DNA from: SZUA-35 sp964351995
GTDB taxonomy: Bacteria; Actinomycetota; Acidimicrobiia; Acidimicrobiales; SZUA-35
DNA length: 64,000 nucleotides
Assembly: GCA_964351995.1 (NCBI GenBank)
Contig: CAYGQE010000010.1
Coordinates: 1-64,000 of the forward strand
Reading direction: 5' to 3'
This document shows positions 9,224 through 18,321 of this stretch, piece after piece (positions within the stretch are counted from its first letter, which is position 1; every line of letters starts with the position of its first letter). The notes below the pieces were generated by a model that made no database searches, was not told where the DNA came from, and worked only from the letters and a program-made list of their open reading frames with translations. The position numbers were made by a program, and so were the translations under genes.

Positions 9224-10206
9224 GCCGCGCGTTCGGTCAGTTCGATGAGAGCCAACACATCCTGTTCTTGTTCGACGATGCGCCGGCCGATCGCCGCCAG
9301 CTCAACGGATCGATAGACACCGGACAAGTGGGCGTTGGCCTGCAGGCCACACATGATCCCCCACTTCAGCGAGCCCATGACCTCCCACCAACGAAGCGCC
9401 GACCGGTCCGCAGGAATCCCAGCCACCCGTTCATACCCATCCAGCAACTCGTCGTAGCTGCCCAGCCCGGCAACTGGATGCTTTCCACCGAAGCGCCAGG
9501 CCCGTACGCACAACCAGGCCAGATCTTCCATCGGGTCACTCACGTGGGCGAGTTCCCAATCGATCACCGCGACCAACCCCTCACCGTCGATGATCATGTT
9601 GCCCAGCCGGAAGTCGCCGTGCACGAAGGTCTCCGAAACCGTCGACGGTCGGTTCTGCTCGAGCCATCGAAACGCCAATTCGAACGCCGGCCTCGCCAGC
9701 TCGAGCTCGTCAGAGATTCGCCGGTACTTGTCGAGTTCGTCGTCGCGCTCGAGCCAGGTCAGCGGCTCGGTGTCGATGGTGTGGATCAAGGCCAGCGCCT
9801 CACCGAATTGCGTAGCGAGGCGTGGTCTCGCCTCAGCGAAGTGCGCATCTCGGAGGATGCGCCTGGCGATGGTCTCGCCTTCCACTGCCTTGGTCACAAA
9901 GAAGCTGGACCCCAGCTCGGTGTCGGGGGCTTCGGCGTTGGACACCACCACGGTGGGCACACGGACTCCAGCGTTGCCCGCTGCTGTCACGACATCGGCC
10001 TCGACCGCCATGCCCTCTGGTCGGCGTTGTGTGCCCGGTCGCTCACGCTGGAGAATGTGGCCGATACCGGCGACCGAAAAACGGAACGTTTCGCGGCTTG
10101 CTCCTCCGGTCAGCCTCGTGAGGCCCTCGACGGGGGCATTGACGCCTACCGTCCCGAGCGCCAACTGGAGCGCTTCCTTCAATTCATCATCTTCTTGCGA
10201 TGGCAT
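9220..10206 (-). CDS. aminoglycoside phosphotransferase (APH)-family kinase
   Basis: 328 residues. The kinase-like fold shows the Gly-rich LTGGASRETF near the N-terminus, the Brenner-type VHGDFRLGNMI catalytic loop and the metal-binding VIDWELAHVSDPMEDLAW. This branch is typically linked to acyl-CoA or alcohol metabolism in actinobacteria (ACAD10-like) rather than antibiotic resistance; the substrate is not evident. The start MPSQEDDELK at 10206 avoids overlap with the upstream M23 gene. A 4-base overlap couples it to the DUF6285 gene. Confidence 0.85.
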   Translation of the reverse strand: MPSQEDDELKEALQLALGTVGVNAPVEGLTRLTGGASRETFRFSVAGIGHILQRERPGTQRRPEGMAVEADVVTAAGNAGVRVPTVVVSNAEAPDTELGSSFFVTKAVEGETIARRILRDAHFAEARPRLATQFGEALALIHTIDTEPLTWLERDDELDKYRRISDELELARPAFELAFRWLEQNRPSTVSETFVHGDFRLGNMIIDGEGLVAVIDWELAHVSDPMEDLAWLCVRAWRFGGKHPVAGLGSYDELLDGYERVAGIPADRSALRWWEVMGSLKWGIMCGLQANAHLSGVYRSVELAAIGRRIVEQEQDVLALIELTERAA

Positions 10207-10232
10207 GCAGATGTGGTAGCACGCGGTTGCCC

Positions 10233-11432
10233 TCAGCAAGCAGCTCGCACCGCCGGGTACGGGTTGACTGCGCTGCCACCGCCGGGGTGGATCTCGAAGT
10301 GGAGATGCGGAATGCCTCGAGCATTCCCGTCGTCACCGACGTAGCCGATGACCGTCCCTGCCGACACGGTGCCCGCTTCGCCATAGCCCGACAAGTGGGT
10401 GCCGTAGTAGTAGTTGCCGTCATCGCCGTTCAGATGAAACGAGCGTCCGCCAACACGGTTCGAACGATGGGACACCGTGCCAGACACCGGGGCGACAATG
10501 GGCGTGCCGATCGAGGCCATCATGTCGACGCCCTTGTGTCTGCGTCCACCCGAGCGGGGATAGCCCCACGAGTCGATGAACGACATGGCTCCCTGCACCG
10601 GGCAGTACGAGAGCAGCCCGCCAGCGGGTGCAGCTTCAGTGCCTGGAGCAGCTTCTGCGGCGGGCGCAGCGGCCACCGGAGTCGCCGTCGAGCCGTCAGC
10701 GTTCGTCGGGCCCGCGTCAGTCGCCGGTTCTGGCGGCGGACTTGCTTGGGCCGCAGCTGCTTCCTCAGCAGCTCGAGCGGCCGCTTCCTCCGCCGCCCGC
10801 TGACGTGCCAACGCTTCCAAACGCGCCACCTCGGCCAGGCGTTCACGCTCGAGTTCTTCCAACTTCACCAGCTCGACGTCGAGGTCAGCTCGAGCGGTCA
10901 GCAGATCGTCGAACGTCGCCTCTTGCGCCAAACGAGACTCGGAGAGTCGGGCGTCGAGGACAGCGAGATCTTCGAAGAGGATGCGGTAGTCCTCGATCGC
11001 GTCGGTGTCGACTCCGAGTGCAGCATCGGCCAAGACCTCGCCCCGCATCGTGGCCGAGAGGTCTGCGCCCGACAGCAAGTTCTGTTCTGCTTCGGGCCGA
11101 GCAAACGCATCGATCGCGGCGATGGCCACTCGGTCGCTCAATCCGTCGAGCTCGATGGCGAGTTCTTGACGAGTGGACTCGGCCTCGGCAATCTCGGTCT
11201 CGAGCTCACCGAGCGTGACCTCTGCGTCGTTGATCTCTTGGGTGAGGATCAGCGCACGGGCTCTGGCTTCGTCGAGCCCCGGTGTCTCCTGGGCTTCGAC
11301 CACGGGAATGGCGACCAGCACCGCAATCAACATCGAGCCGCTGGCGATGATGGCAGAGATCACCTGGCGCCAGGGGCCGGGTCTGCGGGGCGAGAGCACG
11401 AGCGAGACGATAGCGGGCACCGACCGCAGCAA
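10233..11432 (-). CDS. secreted M23 (LytM) metallopeptidase with coiled coil
   Basis: 399 residues. A membrane/signal segment (about 23-48) is followed by a long helical coiled-coil region (52-230), an alanine/proline linker (230-270) and a C-terminal LytM domain. Zinc ligands H299 and D303 (HKGVD) and the HLH pair H376/H378 are present, as is H346, so it should be an active peptidoglycan endopeptidase. The EnvC-like layout (signal, coiled coil, LytM) suggests a regulated cell-division or wall-remodelling role. The call uses a TTG start two bases after GGGAG; a GTG four codons later (11420) is also possible. It is a paralogue of the protein at 14145-15557. Confidence 0.85.
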   Translation of the reverse strand: MLRSVPAIVSLVLSPRRPGPWRQVISAIIASGSMLIAVLVAIPVVEAQETPGLDEARARALILTQEINDAEVTLGELETEIAEAESTRQELAIELDGLSDRVAIAAIDAFARPEAEQNLLSGADLSATMRGEVLADAALGVDTDAIEDYRILFEDLAVLDARLSESRLAQEATFDDLLTARADLDVELVKLEELERERLAEVARLEALARQRAAEEAAARAAEEAAAAQASPPPEPATDAGPTNADGSTATPVAAAPAAEAAPGTEAAPAGGLLSYCPVQGAMSFIDSWGYPRSGGRRHKGVDMMASIGTPIVAPVSGTVSHRSNRVGGRSFHLNGDDGNYYYGTHLSGYGEAGTVSAGTVIGYVGDDGNARGIPHLHFEIHPGGGSAVNPYPAVRAAC

Positions 11433-11506
11433 TCTCCCTCAGTGAACAGCGACCACTCGAAGTGGTGAAGTGCCCACGCAGCGGTGAGCGGTCCGCCGCG
11501 TCCTCT

Positions 11507-12595
11507 TCAGTGACCGCTTGCCTGCATGTTCGACACGTCAGGCTCGGGAGGTTCAACTGTCAACGCTTCGATGATCTCTTCCACGGAGATGACCCCGACC
11601 GGGCCGTCCCGCTCGGTGACGAGCGCCATCTGAAGGCGTTGTTGTTTGAGCATGCGCAGCACCTGCACGAGCGTGGTGGATGGTTCGACCACGACCATGT
11701 CCCTTCGCAGCGCATCCGGCATCGGTGTGTGTCGATCGGCATCAGCGACCAGGAGATCCTTGGCGTGGACGTAACCAACGATGCGGGTGACACCGCGAGT
11801 CACCGACCTGACGGGAAGGCGGGTGACGCCATGGAGGACGATGGCTCGCTCCGCTGCGGCAAACGTCGCTCCGCGGGGAATGGTTGCGGTTTCTGACAGC
11901 GGACGGGCGGCGTCGCCAACGGTCCGCTCGGCGAAATCGAGCGCTCCCCGCAGCCGGTCGGCACTGTCAGAACCAATACCGCCACCCATCGACGACATGT
12001 AGAAGATCGACGAGAGCTCGGCTGACGAGTGAGAGCTGCTCAGCTCATCCCGAGGCTCGACGCCAACGAGGCGACAACCGAGATTGGCCAGGGTGTTGAG
12101 CAGCAAGATGATCGGACGGAACAGCCCGACATACGCCTTGGCCGGGAGCACCAGCCAACGAACAGTTGGTTCTGGTCGAGCGATGGCGATGTTTTTCGGG
12201 ACCATCTCGCCAACGACCAGATGCAGGAAGGACACCACGAACAGAGCGACGACGAAGCTGACAACCCGAAGAGCGCTCTCACTGAGCTGCTGGTCCAGCC
12301 ATCCCTCCAAGACCCCAGCAAGCACGGGTTCGCCGACATAGCCAAGCCCGAGCGTGGCGATCGTGATGCCGAGCTGCGCACCTGCGAGCTGCATCGACAA
12401 GTCAGACATTGCATCGACCGCAGCTCTCGACACCCGTCGACCCTCGTCCGCCGCTGCTTCGAACGCAGAGCGCTTCGCTGCGATCATGGCGAACTCATAG
12501 GCCACAAAGAGGCCGTTGAGGATGATCAAGATGATCGCGACGGTCAACGACCATCCCGTCGACAGCCCTGACGAATTTCCACTGCCGAGGATCAT
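11507..12595 (-). CDS. CNNM/DUF21 and CBS-domain membrane protein (HlyC/CorC-like family)
   Basis: 362 residues. An N-terminal DUF21 transmembrane domain with about four helices (residues 15-180) contains VVGEMVPKNIAIARP, the conserved P-K motif of the CNNM fold. A CBS pair occupies about 225-350. Unlike its neighbour, it ends just after the CBS pair and lacks the CorC_HlyC domain. CNNM proteins are linked to Mg2+/Co2+ export; the older hemolysin label is not informative. Its ATG overlaps the upstream paralogue's stop by 4 bases. Confidence 0.87.
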   Translation of the reverse strand: MILGSGNSSGLSTGWSLTVAIILIILNGLFVAYEFAMIAAKRSAFEAAADEGRRVSRAAVDAMSDLSMQLAGAQLGITIATLGLGYVGEPVLAGVLEGWLDQQLSESALRVVSFVVALFVVSFLHLVVGEMVPKNIAIARPEPTVRWLVLPAKAYVGLFRPIILLLNTLANLGCRLVGVEPRDELSSSHSSAELSSIFYMSSMGGGIGSDSADRLRGALDFAERTVGDAARPLSETATIPRGATFAAAERAIVLHGVTRLPVRSVTRGVTRIVGYVHAKDLLVADADRHTPMPDALRRDMVVVEPSTTLVQVLRMLKQQRLQMALVTERDGPVGVISVEEIIEALTVEPPEPDVSNMQASGH

Positions 12596-13953
12596 GCGTC
12601 AGCCCCACCCTGTTGAGCCCCGCCCTGTTGAGTACCGCTCTGCTGCAACCTGTGGTGTTCGACGATGTGGTCGTCAGGAGCAACCACCTGGACCGACGCG
12701 ATCCTGAGACGGTCCATCGTGACCACGGTGAACTGCCAGCCATCGTGATCGAACGTGGTTCCCTCGTCAGGAATCCGACCGAGCACGTCGAGCACGAAGC
12801 CTGCGATCGTCTCGTACCCACCATCATCAGGCATCAAGAAACCGGTCGCTTCGATCACTTCATCCGGGTGGAGCGTGCCGGCCACGACCGACACTCCAGA
12901 ACGCTGGGTCGTGGTCCGGGTCGTCGCGTCGTACTCGTCGTCGATATCACCGGCGATCTCTTCGAGCACATCCTCGAGCGTCAACACACCCGCCATGCCT
13001 CCGTGCTCGTCGAGAACGATCAGCAGATCCGTTTCGACGCGGCGGAAATCTTCGAGAATGTGATTCAGTTCGCGCGTTTCCGGGACGACAGTCGGTTCAC
13101 GCATGATCCGCTCGATTGGAACCGCCGAGCGGTTGGCCTCGGGCAAGGAGAACACCGCCGAGATGTCGACCACGCCGCGCACGTCATCGAAGTCGTCGCC
13201 GTAGACCGGGTAGCGGCTGTGTCCGCTCTCACGAGTCAGTTCGACCAGATCGCCAACGGTGGCATCGAGCGGTAGCCCCGTGACGTGAACGCGTGGCGTC
13301 AGGGCATCCGCCACGTCCTTGTCGTTGAACCGGAGCGAGCGGTTCAGCAGGTCGACGGCGTCGGGAGCGATCGTGCCGGTCTCGCCAGAGGACCGGATCA
13401 GGTATTCGATCTCCTCGAGGCTCCGCACCGAGCTGAGTTGCTCCTGCGGCTCGATGCCGAGGCGACGAAGCGTCCAGTTGGCCGCGCCGTTGAACGTGAC
13501 GATGAAGGGTTTGAGAATGCCATGCACCACTTGTGCCGCCGGTGCAAGCGTCTGGGCCACCGCCTCTGGCCTGGCAATGGCCAGGTTCTTCGGGATCAAC
13601 TCGCCGAGCACGGTCTGCATCACGGCCGCAATCGCGATCGAAAGGGCAATGGTCCACCCGGAGCCAGCTCCGATGAACGGCGCAACGATGGGGTCGAGGA
13701 GCTCGCCGACCAACGGCTCGATCAAGAAGCCGAGCACGAGGCTGGTGATCGTGATGCCCAGCTGCGCACCCGAGAGGTGGAACGACAAGCGTTCGAACGT
13801 CGACAACGCCACCTTGGCCGACCATTTGCCTTCCGCTGCCCGCCGCTCGAGCTTCGACCGATCCGACGCTATGAGAGCGAACTCCACGGCAACGAAGAAG
13901 CCGTTCGCCGAAATCAGAAGCAGAACGAGGAAAATGCCGAGGTAGACGTTCAT
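12592..13953 (-). CDS. CNNM/DUF21 and CBS-domain membrane protein with CorC_HlyC domain
   Basis: 453 residues from the ATG at 13953, where the first transmembrane helix MNVYLGIFLVLLLISANG begins. The frame is open upstream but that stretch is arginine/proline-rich and not conserved-looking. The DUF21 domain contains LGELIPKNLAIARP. The CBS pair is about 210-335 (DVVDLLNRSL...VLDEHGGMAGVLTLEDVLEEI). The C-terminal CorC_HlyC domain (about 350-430) ends ...VVTMDRLRIASVQV. Probable metal-ion transport. It is tandem with, and translationally coupled to, a shorter paralogue, a common arrangement in actinobacteria. Confidence 0.88.
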   Translation of the reverse strand: MNVYLGIFLVLLLISANGFFVAVEFALIASDRSKLERRAAEGKWSAKVALSTFERLSFHLSGAQLGITITSLVLGFLIEPLVGELLDPIVAPFIGAGSGWTIALSIAIAAVMQTVLGELIPKNLAIARPEAVAQTLAPAAQVVHGILKPFIVTFNGAANWTLRRLGIEPQEQLSSVRSLEEIEYLIRSSGETGTIAPDAVDLLNRSLRFNDKDVADALTPRVHVTGLPLDATVGDLVELTRESGHSRYPVYGDDFDDVRGVVDISAVFSLPEANRSAVPIERIMREPTVVPETRELNHILEDFRRVETDLLIVLDEHGGMAGVLTLEDVLEEIAGDIDDEYDATTRTTTQRSGVSVVAGTLHPDEVIEATGFLMPDDGGYETIAGFVLDVLGRIPDEGTTFDHDGWQFTVVTMDRLRIASVQVVAPDDHIVEHHRLQQSGTQQGGAQQGGADA

Positions 13954-14116
13954 GGTGCGGAGCGGAGCGTAGTGGGGGCATGCGCTGTGGGGGCATGGGG
14001 GGCGCCGTCGATCAAACGCCGTTCTCGACAAGCCACGCAGCTTCCGTCGACTCGGCGCTCGCACTCGAACGTCGCGACATCAACCATGTCATCGATCGGC
14101 GAACAGTTCTCGATGC

Positions 14117-14138
14117 CCGTGACGCTCGAACGTCACGG
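14117..14138 (-). terminator. hairpin downstream of the second M23 gene
   Basis: A perfect 8-bp inverted repeat, CCGTGACG and CGTCACGG, with a 6-base loop begins 7 bases beyond the stop of the minus-strand M23 gene. There is no strong U-tract on the minus strand, so intrinsic termination is only suggested. It sits in a 190-base gap before the CNNM pair in which I see no gene. Confidence 0.4.
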
Positions 14139-14144
14139 CTTTCA

Positions 14145-15557
14145 CTACTCGGTCCGAGCGTCCTCAGCATCGAGCTCGAGCCGCATGTTCAACAACGGGT
14201 AAGGATTGATCGGGCGGCCGCCACCGGGGTGCATCTGCATGTGCAGGTGCGGCGGCGTGCCGACGGCATTACCGGACTGTCCGACATAGCCGACCAGATC
14301 CCCCGCCTCGACGAGGTCGCCCTCGCGGAGATCTGGGTTGAACGCCGACAGGTGGGCGTAGTACCAGTCCGTGCCGCTCTCGCCTCGCAGCCAGAGCTTG
14401 AGGCCGCCGAGGCGACCCGTACCGATTCTGGTGATGATGCCTCGCTCGGTGGCCAACAGCGGCGTACCGGTCGGGGCGAAGATGTCGATGCCTTCATGCC
14501 AATGTTCGTCAGCAGTGCCCGTCATTCTCGGGAAACCGAAGGAGTCGATCAGCGGAACCTCGACCCCGGGGCCGACCGGGAAGACCAGCCCATCGATGAA
14601 GACTTCGCTGCCTGCTTCGAAAGCCCGGAGCTCGAGTTTCGCCTGATCGATCTCCGCCAAGGCTTCGTTCGCCACGGCGACGGCACCGACTTCGAGTTCT
14701 TCGACGAACTCGACTCGGTCGAACGTCGCCTCGATGTCGGTACCGAGGCCTTCTCTGAGCTTCTGGATGTTCTCGATGGCCTGCTCGTCTTGATCGAACA
14801 CCGATTCGATCATCGTTTGCTGCGCCATCGACGCCAAGATCGCGTCGTGGTCGATCGAAGCCATCGACTCGAACGAGTCGCCGCGAACGAACGCCGTCAG
14901 TGCCCGAAGTTCCAACAACTCTTCGGCCTTCTGCAGCTCCTCGAGGGCGGTACGAGTCTCGTCGCTGAAGCTTTCGATCTGGTTCCGCAACTCTTTCAGC
15001 CTGAGGCGCAATGCCTTCACGGTGGCGACCGCCCGCAGGTGATCAATCTCCGCCGCTACGAGTCGATCTTCTGCTTGGCGGACGCTGCCCCAAAGCACGG
15101 TCGTTTCCTGGAAGTCGGGCTGGCTGGAGTAGCGGCCCTGGCTGTCCGGAACGTCGACATCGACATCTGGCACTGTCTCGGCCGGTCCCTCGTCGACCAG
15201 CAGGTCGGTCGCCTCGGGCGAGTCAGGATCGATCGTGGTGGTTGCTTGGTCGCCTGGAGTGTCTCCAGCCACCGTGATCGTGGGCTGTTCGCCACCGGTA
15301 ACGGCGGTTGTCGGCTCCGTTGCGGATGCTGTCGTGGTCGGTGCCGTCGTTGGCGCGGTGGTCGGCGCGGTCGTCGACGGGATCGTTGGCGCGGTCGTCG
15401 ACGGCGCCGGTTCTTCCGCTGCGCCGACGATCGGTGCACTGAGCGCAGAGACGGCGAGCACGGCAGCCGCAATCACGGCACGAACCAGACGCCGCAGGCC
15501 CGTGCGAGGTTGCTTGCCTTGGGATTGGCCGCTGGTGGCGGAGGCCGTCGTCTGCAC
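14145..15557 (-). CDS. secreted M23 (LytM) metallopeptidase with Thr/Pro linker and coiled coil
   Basis: 470 residues, GTG start. A basic n-region and hydrophobic signal segment (about 22-46) end in an AxA-like VGAAEE. A Thr/Ala/Pro repeat linker (52-85, TTAP repeats) and an acidic stretch follow, then coiled coil (about 155-315) and a LytM domain. H354/D358 (HEGID), H402 and the HLH pair H437/H439 suggest an active zinc endopeptidase. The C-terminus HPGGGRPINPYP matches HPGGGSAVNPYP in the paralogue at 10233-11432. The Thr/Pro linker probably spans wall polymer. Confidence 0.87.
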   Translation of the reverse strand: MQTTASATSGQSQGKQPRTGLRRLVRAVIAAAVLAVSALSAPIVGAAEEPAPSTTAPTIPSTTAPTTAPTTAPTTTASATEPTTAVTGGEQPTITVAGDTPGDQATTTIDPDSPEATDLLVDEGPAETVPDVDVDVPDSQGRYSSQPDFQETTVLWGSVRQAEDRLVAAEIDHLRAVATVKALRLRLKELRNQIESFSDETRTALEELQKAEELLELRALTAFVRGDSFESMASIDHDAILASMAQQTMIESVFDQDEQAIENIQKLREGLGTDIEATFDRVEFVEELEVGAVAVANEALAEIDQAKLELRAFEAGSEVFIDGLVFPVGPGVEVPLIDSFGFPRMTGTADEHWHEGIDIFAPTGTPLLATERGIITRIGTGRLGGLKLWLRGESGTDWYYAHLSAFNPDLREGDLVEAGDLVGYVGQSGNAVGTPPHLHMQMHPGGGRPINPYPLLNMRLELDAEDARTE

Positions 15558-15643
15558 GAGGGTCCATCGGCATCTGTTGGTCCGAACCTGAGCGTTTCGT
15601 AGGTCTTTTGGCCTGGGCCGTTCAGCCCAACTCGTGTCCGCCG

Positions 15644-16438
15644 TTATGCCACGTGATGGGCGTCGCCCGCGGTGAGGTGGTGGTCACGCCCATCAGCAGT
15701 TCGAAGCACGAGCGAGCCGTCGCCGGCGACGTCGATGACCTGCCCTTCGATGTCGCCGGTCGGCGTTTCGAATCGGATCGATCGGCCGATGGTCAGGCAT
15801 CGAGCCCGGTAGTGCTCGAGCGCCACCTCGGGAGACCTGACGAGATCGTCGATGGCCTGGTCACAGGCATCCAGCAGTGCGTCGACGAGTGCCGCTCGGT
15901 CGACAACAACCGAAGCAAGTGTCTGCAGGTCGACGGCACGAGCCGCAACGTCGACGGGTGCATCATCGAGCGAAAGGTCGATGTTCATGCCCATGCCCAC
16001 GATCACGCGCAGCACCGAAGCGGCAGCTGTGGGCCCGACAGCGGCCACCTCGGCCAAGATGCCGACAAGTTTTCGCTCGCCGTGACTCGGGACCAACACG
16101 TCGTTCGGCCACTTCAATGCGGCAACGTCATCACCGACGACTGCCTCGATCGCTCGGCACACCGCCGTGCCGGTGACCAGGGGAAGAAGGGGAGCAAGAA
16201 CAGGATCGATGTCGACCGACCACGACATCAGCAGGCTCGAATCGGGGCGATCGAACCAGCTCCGGCCCTGGCGACCACGTCCCGCCGTTTGATGTCTGGT
16301 GATGAGGACTGCGCCAGCAGGAGCCCCCGCAGATGCCTCGAGAGCGAGGTCTTTGTTGGTCGATCCGGTTTCGGTGATGAGTCGCACGGAACGAAACCGA
16401 CCAGAAGTACGTGCCGAAGGTTTCCAAGATGCCGTCAT
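15644..16438 (-). CDS. birA: biotin--[acetyl-CoA-carboxylase] ligase
   Basis: 264 residues. Biotin-AMP-binding GRGRQGRSW (53-61) and KWPNDV (109-114) are intact, followed by the C-terminal small beta domain (about 215-264). It is the monofunctional type: there is no N-terminal helix-turn-helix, so it should not act as a repressor. It is divergent from a biotin-dependent carboxylase alpha subunit with only about 25 bases between start codons. It probably biotinylates that subunit's carrier lysine. Confidence 0.93.
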   Translation of the reverse strand: MTASWKPSARTSGRFRSVRLITETGSTNKDLALEASAGAPAGAVLITRHQTAGRGRQGRSWFDRPDSSLLMSWSVDIDPVLAPLLPLVTGTAVCRAIEAVVGDDVAALKWPNDVLVPSHGERKLVGILAEVAAVGPTAAASVLRVIVGMGMNIDLSLDDAPVDVAARAVDLQTLASVVVDRAALVDALLDACDQAIDDLVRSPEVALEHYRARCLTIGRSIRFETPTGDIEGQVIDVAGDGSLVLRTADGRDHHLTAGDAHHVA

Positions 16439-16463
16439 CTCGGCTAACCATACGGGCGTGCAG

Positions 16464-18251
16464 ATGAACGATGCTTCCTACCCCGCCCTTGCCAGCGAGA
16501 CCTTTTCGAAGGTCCTGATCGCCAACCGAGGCGAGATCGCCGTACGAGTCATCCGTGCCTGCCAAGAAATGGGCATTGGCACGGTTGCCGTTTACTCCGA
16601 ACTCGACCGCGATGCCCTTCACGTGCGACTGGCTGATGAGGCCTACGCCCTCGGCGGCCAAACAGCGGCGGAGAGCTACCTGAACACCGAGGCCATCCTC
16701 GATGCAATCGAGAAGTCTGGTGCTCAGGCTGTCCATCCCGGCTACGGCTTCTTCAGCGAGAACGCCGACTTCGCTCGGGCGATCACCGAGCGTGGCGTGA
16801 CCTTCATCGGACCGCCGCCGGCTGCAATCGAGATCATGGGCGACAAGATCAGCGCCCGGGAGGCAGCCGAAAAGGAAGGTGTGCACGGCGTGCCGGGCGT
16901 GGCGGAGTTCCTTGCTGGCCATGAACAGGTCATTGCCTTCGGCGAAGAGTTCGGATGGCCGATCTGCATCAAGGCGGCGTTCGGCGGCGGTGGACGAGGC
17001 ATGAAGGTCGTCCACAATGCTGAGGAAGCCCCAGACGCATGGGAATCTGCCCAGCGCGAAGCACTCAACTACTTCGGCCGTGACGAGTGCTACGTCGAGC
17101 GCTATCTGGTGAAGCCTCGTCACATCGAGATCCAACTGGTGCGCGACTCCCACGGCAATGGCGTGTACCTCAGCACGCGCGATTGCTCCGCCCAGCGTCG
17201 CCACCAGAAGTTGGTTGAAGAAGCACCGGCTCCCGCACTACCCGCCGAGATCTCCAAGGCCATGGGCGAGGCAGCGCTGAAGGTTGCAGCCGGGTGCGAC
17301 TACACCAATGCGGGCACCGTCGAGTTCTTGTACGAAGACGGCGAGTTCCACTACCTCGAGATGAACACCCGCCTTCAGGTCGAGCACCCCGTGTCAGAGC
17401 TCGTGACCGGTGTCGACCTGGTTGCCCTCCAGCTGCATGTCGCCGCCGGTGGCAAGATCCCCTTCACCCAGGAAGACGTTGTCGAAACTGGCCACGCCAT
17501 CGAGATCCGCATCAATGCCGAGAACCCAGCAGAGGGTGCGTTCTTGCCTTCGCCGGGCCCGATCAACCGGCTGCGAATTCCCTCGGGCTTCGGTGTCCGT
17601 TGGGACGGCGGCTACGAAGAGGGCGACGAGATCAGCCAGTACTACGACAACCTCGTCGGCAAGCTCGTGTGCTGGGGGCACGATCGCGACACCGCTATCG
17701 CCCGCACGCTGCGAGCGCTGAAGGAGTTCGAGATCGAGGGCGTCGCCACCACCATTCCGGCTGACATCGCCATTCTCGAACACCCTGACTTCGCCGCAGC
17801 CACCCATTCGACCAAGTGGGTCGAAGAGGTGCTCGACCTCACTGGCGTCGGCGCTGACGTTGCGCCGGCGAGCGACGACGACGAGCCTCGAGTGAAGCGC
17901 TCGGTCACCACCGAGGTCAACGGCAAACGGTTCGAGGTCACCATGTGGGTGCCGGAATCCGCAGGTGCTGCCGCTGGCCCAGCGGCCAAGAAGCGTCCGA
18001 AGCGTTCCAGCTCCGGTGGTGCCGGCGGAGGTTCAGGTTCGGGCGACGTTGCGGTGCCGATGCAGGGAACGATCGTGAAGGTCGTGGTCGAGGTTGGACA
18101 AGAAGTCGCCGTTGGCGACACGATCGTGGTGCTCGAAGCCATGAAGATGGAGAACAACGTCAACGCTGAAAAGGCAGGCACCGTCACCGAAATCTCGGTG
18201 GAAGCCGGCCAATCCGTCGGCGGCGGCGACATCGTCGCGAAAATTTCCTAG
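16464..18251 (+). CDS. acetyl-/propionyl-CoA carboxylase alpha subunit (biotin carboxylase plus BCCP)
   Basis: 595 residues. Biotin-carboxylase domains occupy about 10-460 (start FSKVLIANRGEIAVRVIRA; ATP-grasp GGGGRGMKVV; LEMNTRLQVEHPVSE). A linker leads to the biotinyl carrier domain at the C-terminus with EAMKMEN, biotin attachment at Lys561. It carboxylates biotin for transfer by a separate beta subunit, not present here, to acetyl- or propionyl-CoA. With methylmalonyl-CoA mutase encoded nearby, propionyl-CoA is a plausible substrate, but sequence alone does not decide. A GTG two codons upstream of the ATG is an alternative start. Confidence 0.92.
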   Translation: MNDASYPALASETFSKVLIANRGEIAVRVIRACQEMGIGTVAVYSELDRDALHVRLADEAYALGGQTAAESYLNTEAILDAIEKSGAQAVHPGYGFFSENADFARAITERGVTFIGPPPAAIEIMGDKISAREAAEKEGVHGVPGVAEFLAGHEQVIAFGEEFGWPICIKAAFGGGGRGMKVVHNAEEAPDAWESAQREALNYFGRDECYVERYLVKPRHIEIQLVRDSHGNGVYLSTRDCSAQRRHQKLVEEAPAPALPAEISKAMGEAALKVAAGCDYTNAGTVEFLYEDGEFHYLEMNTRLQVEHPVSELVTGVDLVALQLHVAAGGKIPFTQEDVVETGHAIEIRINAENPAEGAFLPSPGPINRLRIPSGFGVRWDGGYEEGDEISQYYDNLVGKLVCWGHDRDTAIARTLRALKEFEIEGVATTIPADIAILEHPDFAAATHSTKWVEEVLDLTGVGADVAPASDDDEPRVKRSVTTEVNGKRFEVTMWVPESAGAAAGPAAKKRPKRSSSGGAGGGSGSGDVAVPMQGTIVKVVVEVGQEVAVGDTIVVLEAMKMENNVNAEKAGTVTEISVEAGQSVGGGDIVAKIS

Positions 18252-18262
18252 ATGGACCGCTG

Positions 18263-18290
18263 CGAGTTGTGAGCCCTGGCGAGCAACTCG
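18263..18290. terminator. possible hairpin between convergent genes
   Basis: CGAGTTG at 18263-18269 and CAACTCG at 18284-18290 form a 7-bp inverted repeat with a 14-base loop. It lies 12 bases after the carboxylase stop codon and before the convergent flavoprotein gene ends. There is no U-tract, so the call is weak. Confidence 0.3.
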
Positions 18291-18321
18291 GGGAACGCCC
18301 GAGGCCGCCAGGCCGAAGCGT

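Noticed and set aside
11507..13953. Hemolysin label for the CNNM/CBS pair
   Set aside because: The HlyC/TlyC name is historical; the domains indicate CNNM-type ion transport and nothing in the sequence supports toxin activity.
15325..15420. Tandem GC-rich repeats resembling a minisatellite
   Set aside because: They encode the in-frame Thr/Ala/Pro linker of the secreted M23 peptidase, so protein-level repetition explains them.
13980..15602. A 540-codon open frame on the plus strand opposite the M23 gene
   Set aside because: It is the complement of a gene with signal peptide, coiled coil and catalytic LytM motifs. Its translation is arginine/glycine-rich and has no recognisable domain; long antisense frames are expected in this GC-rich DNA.
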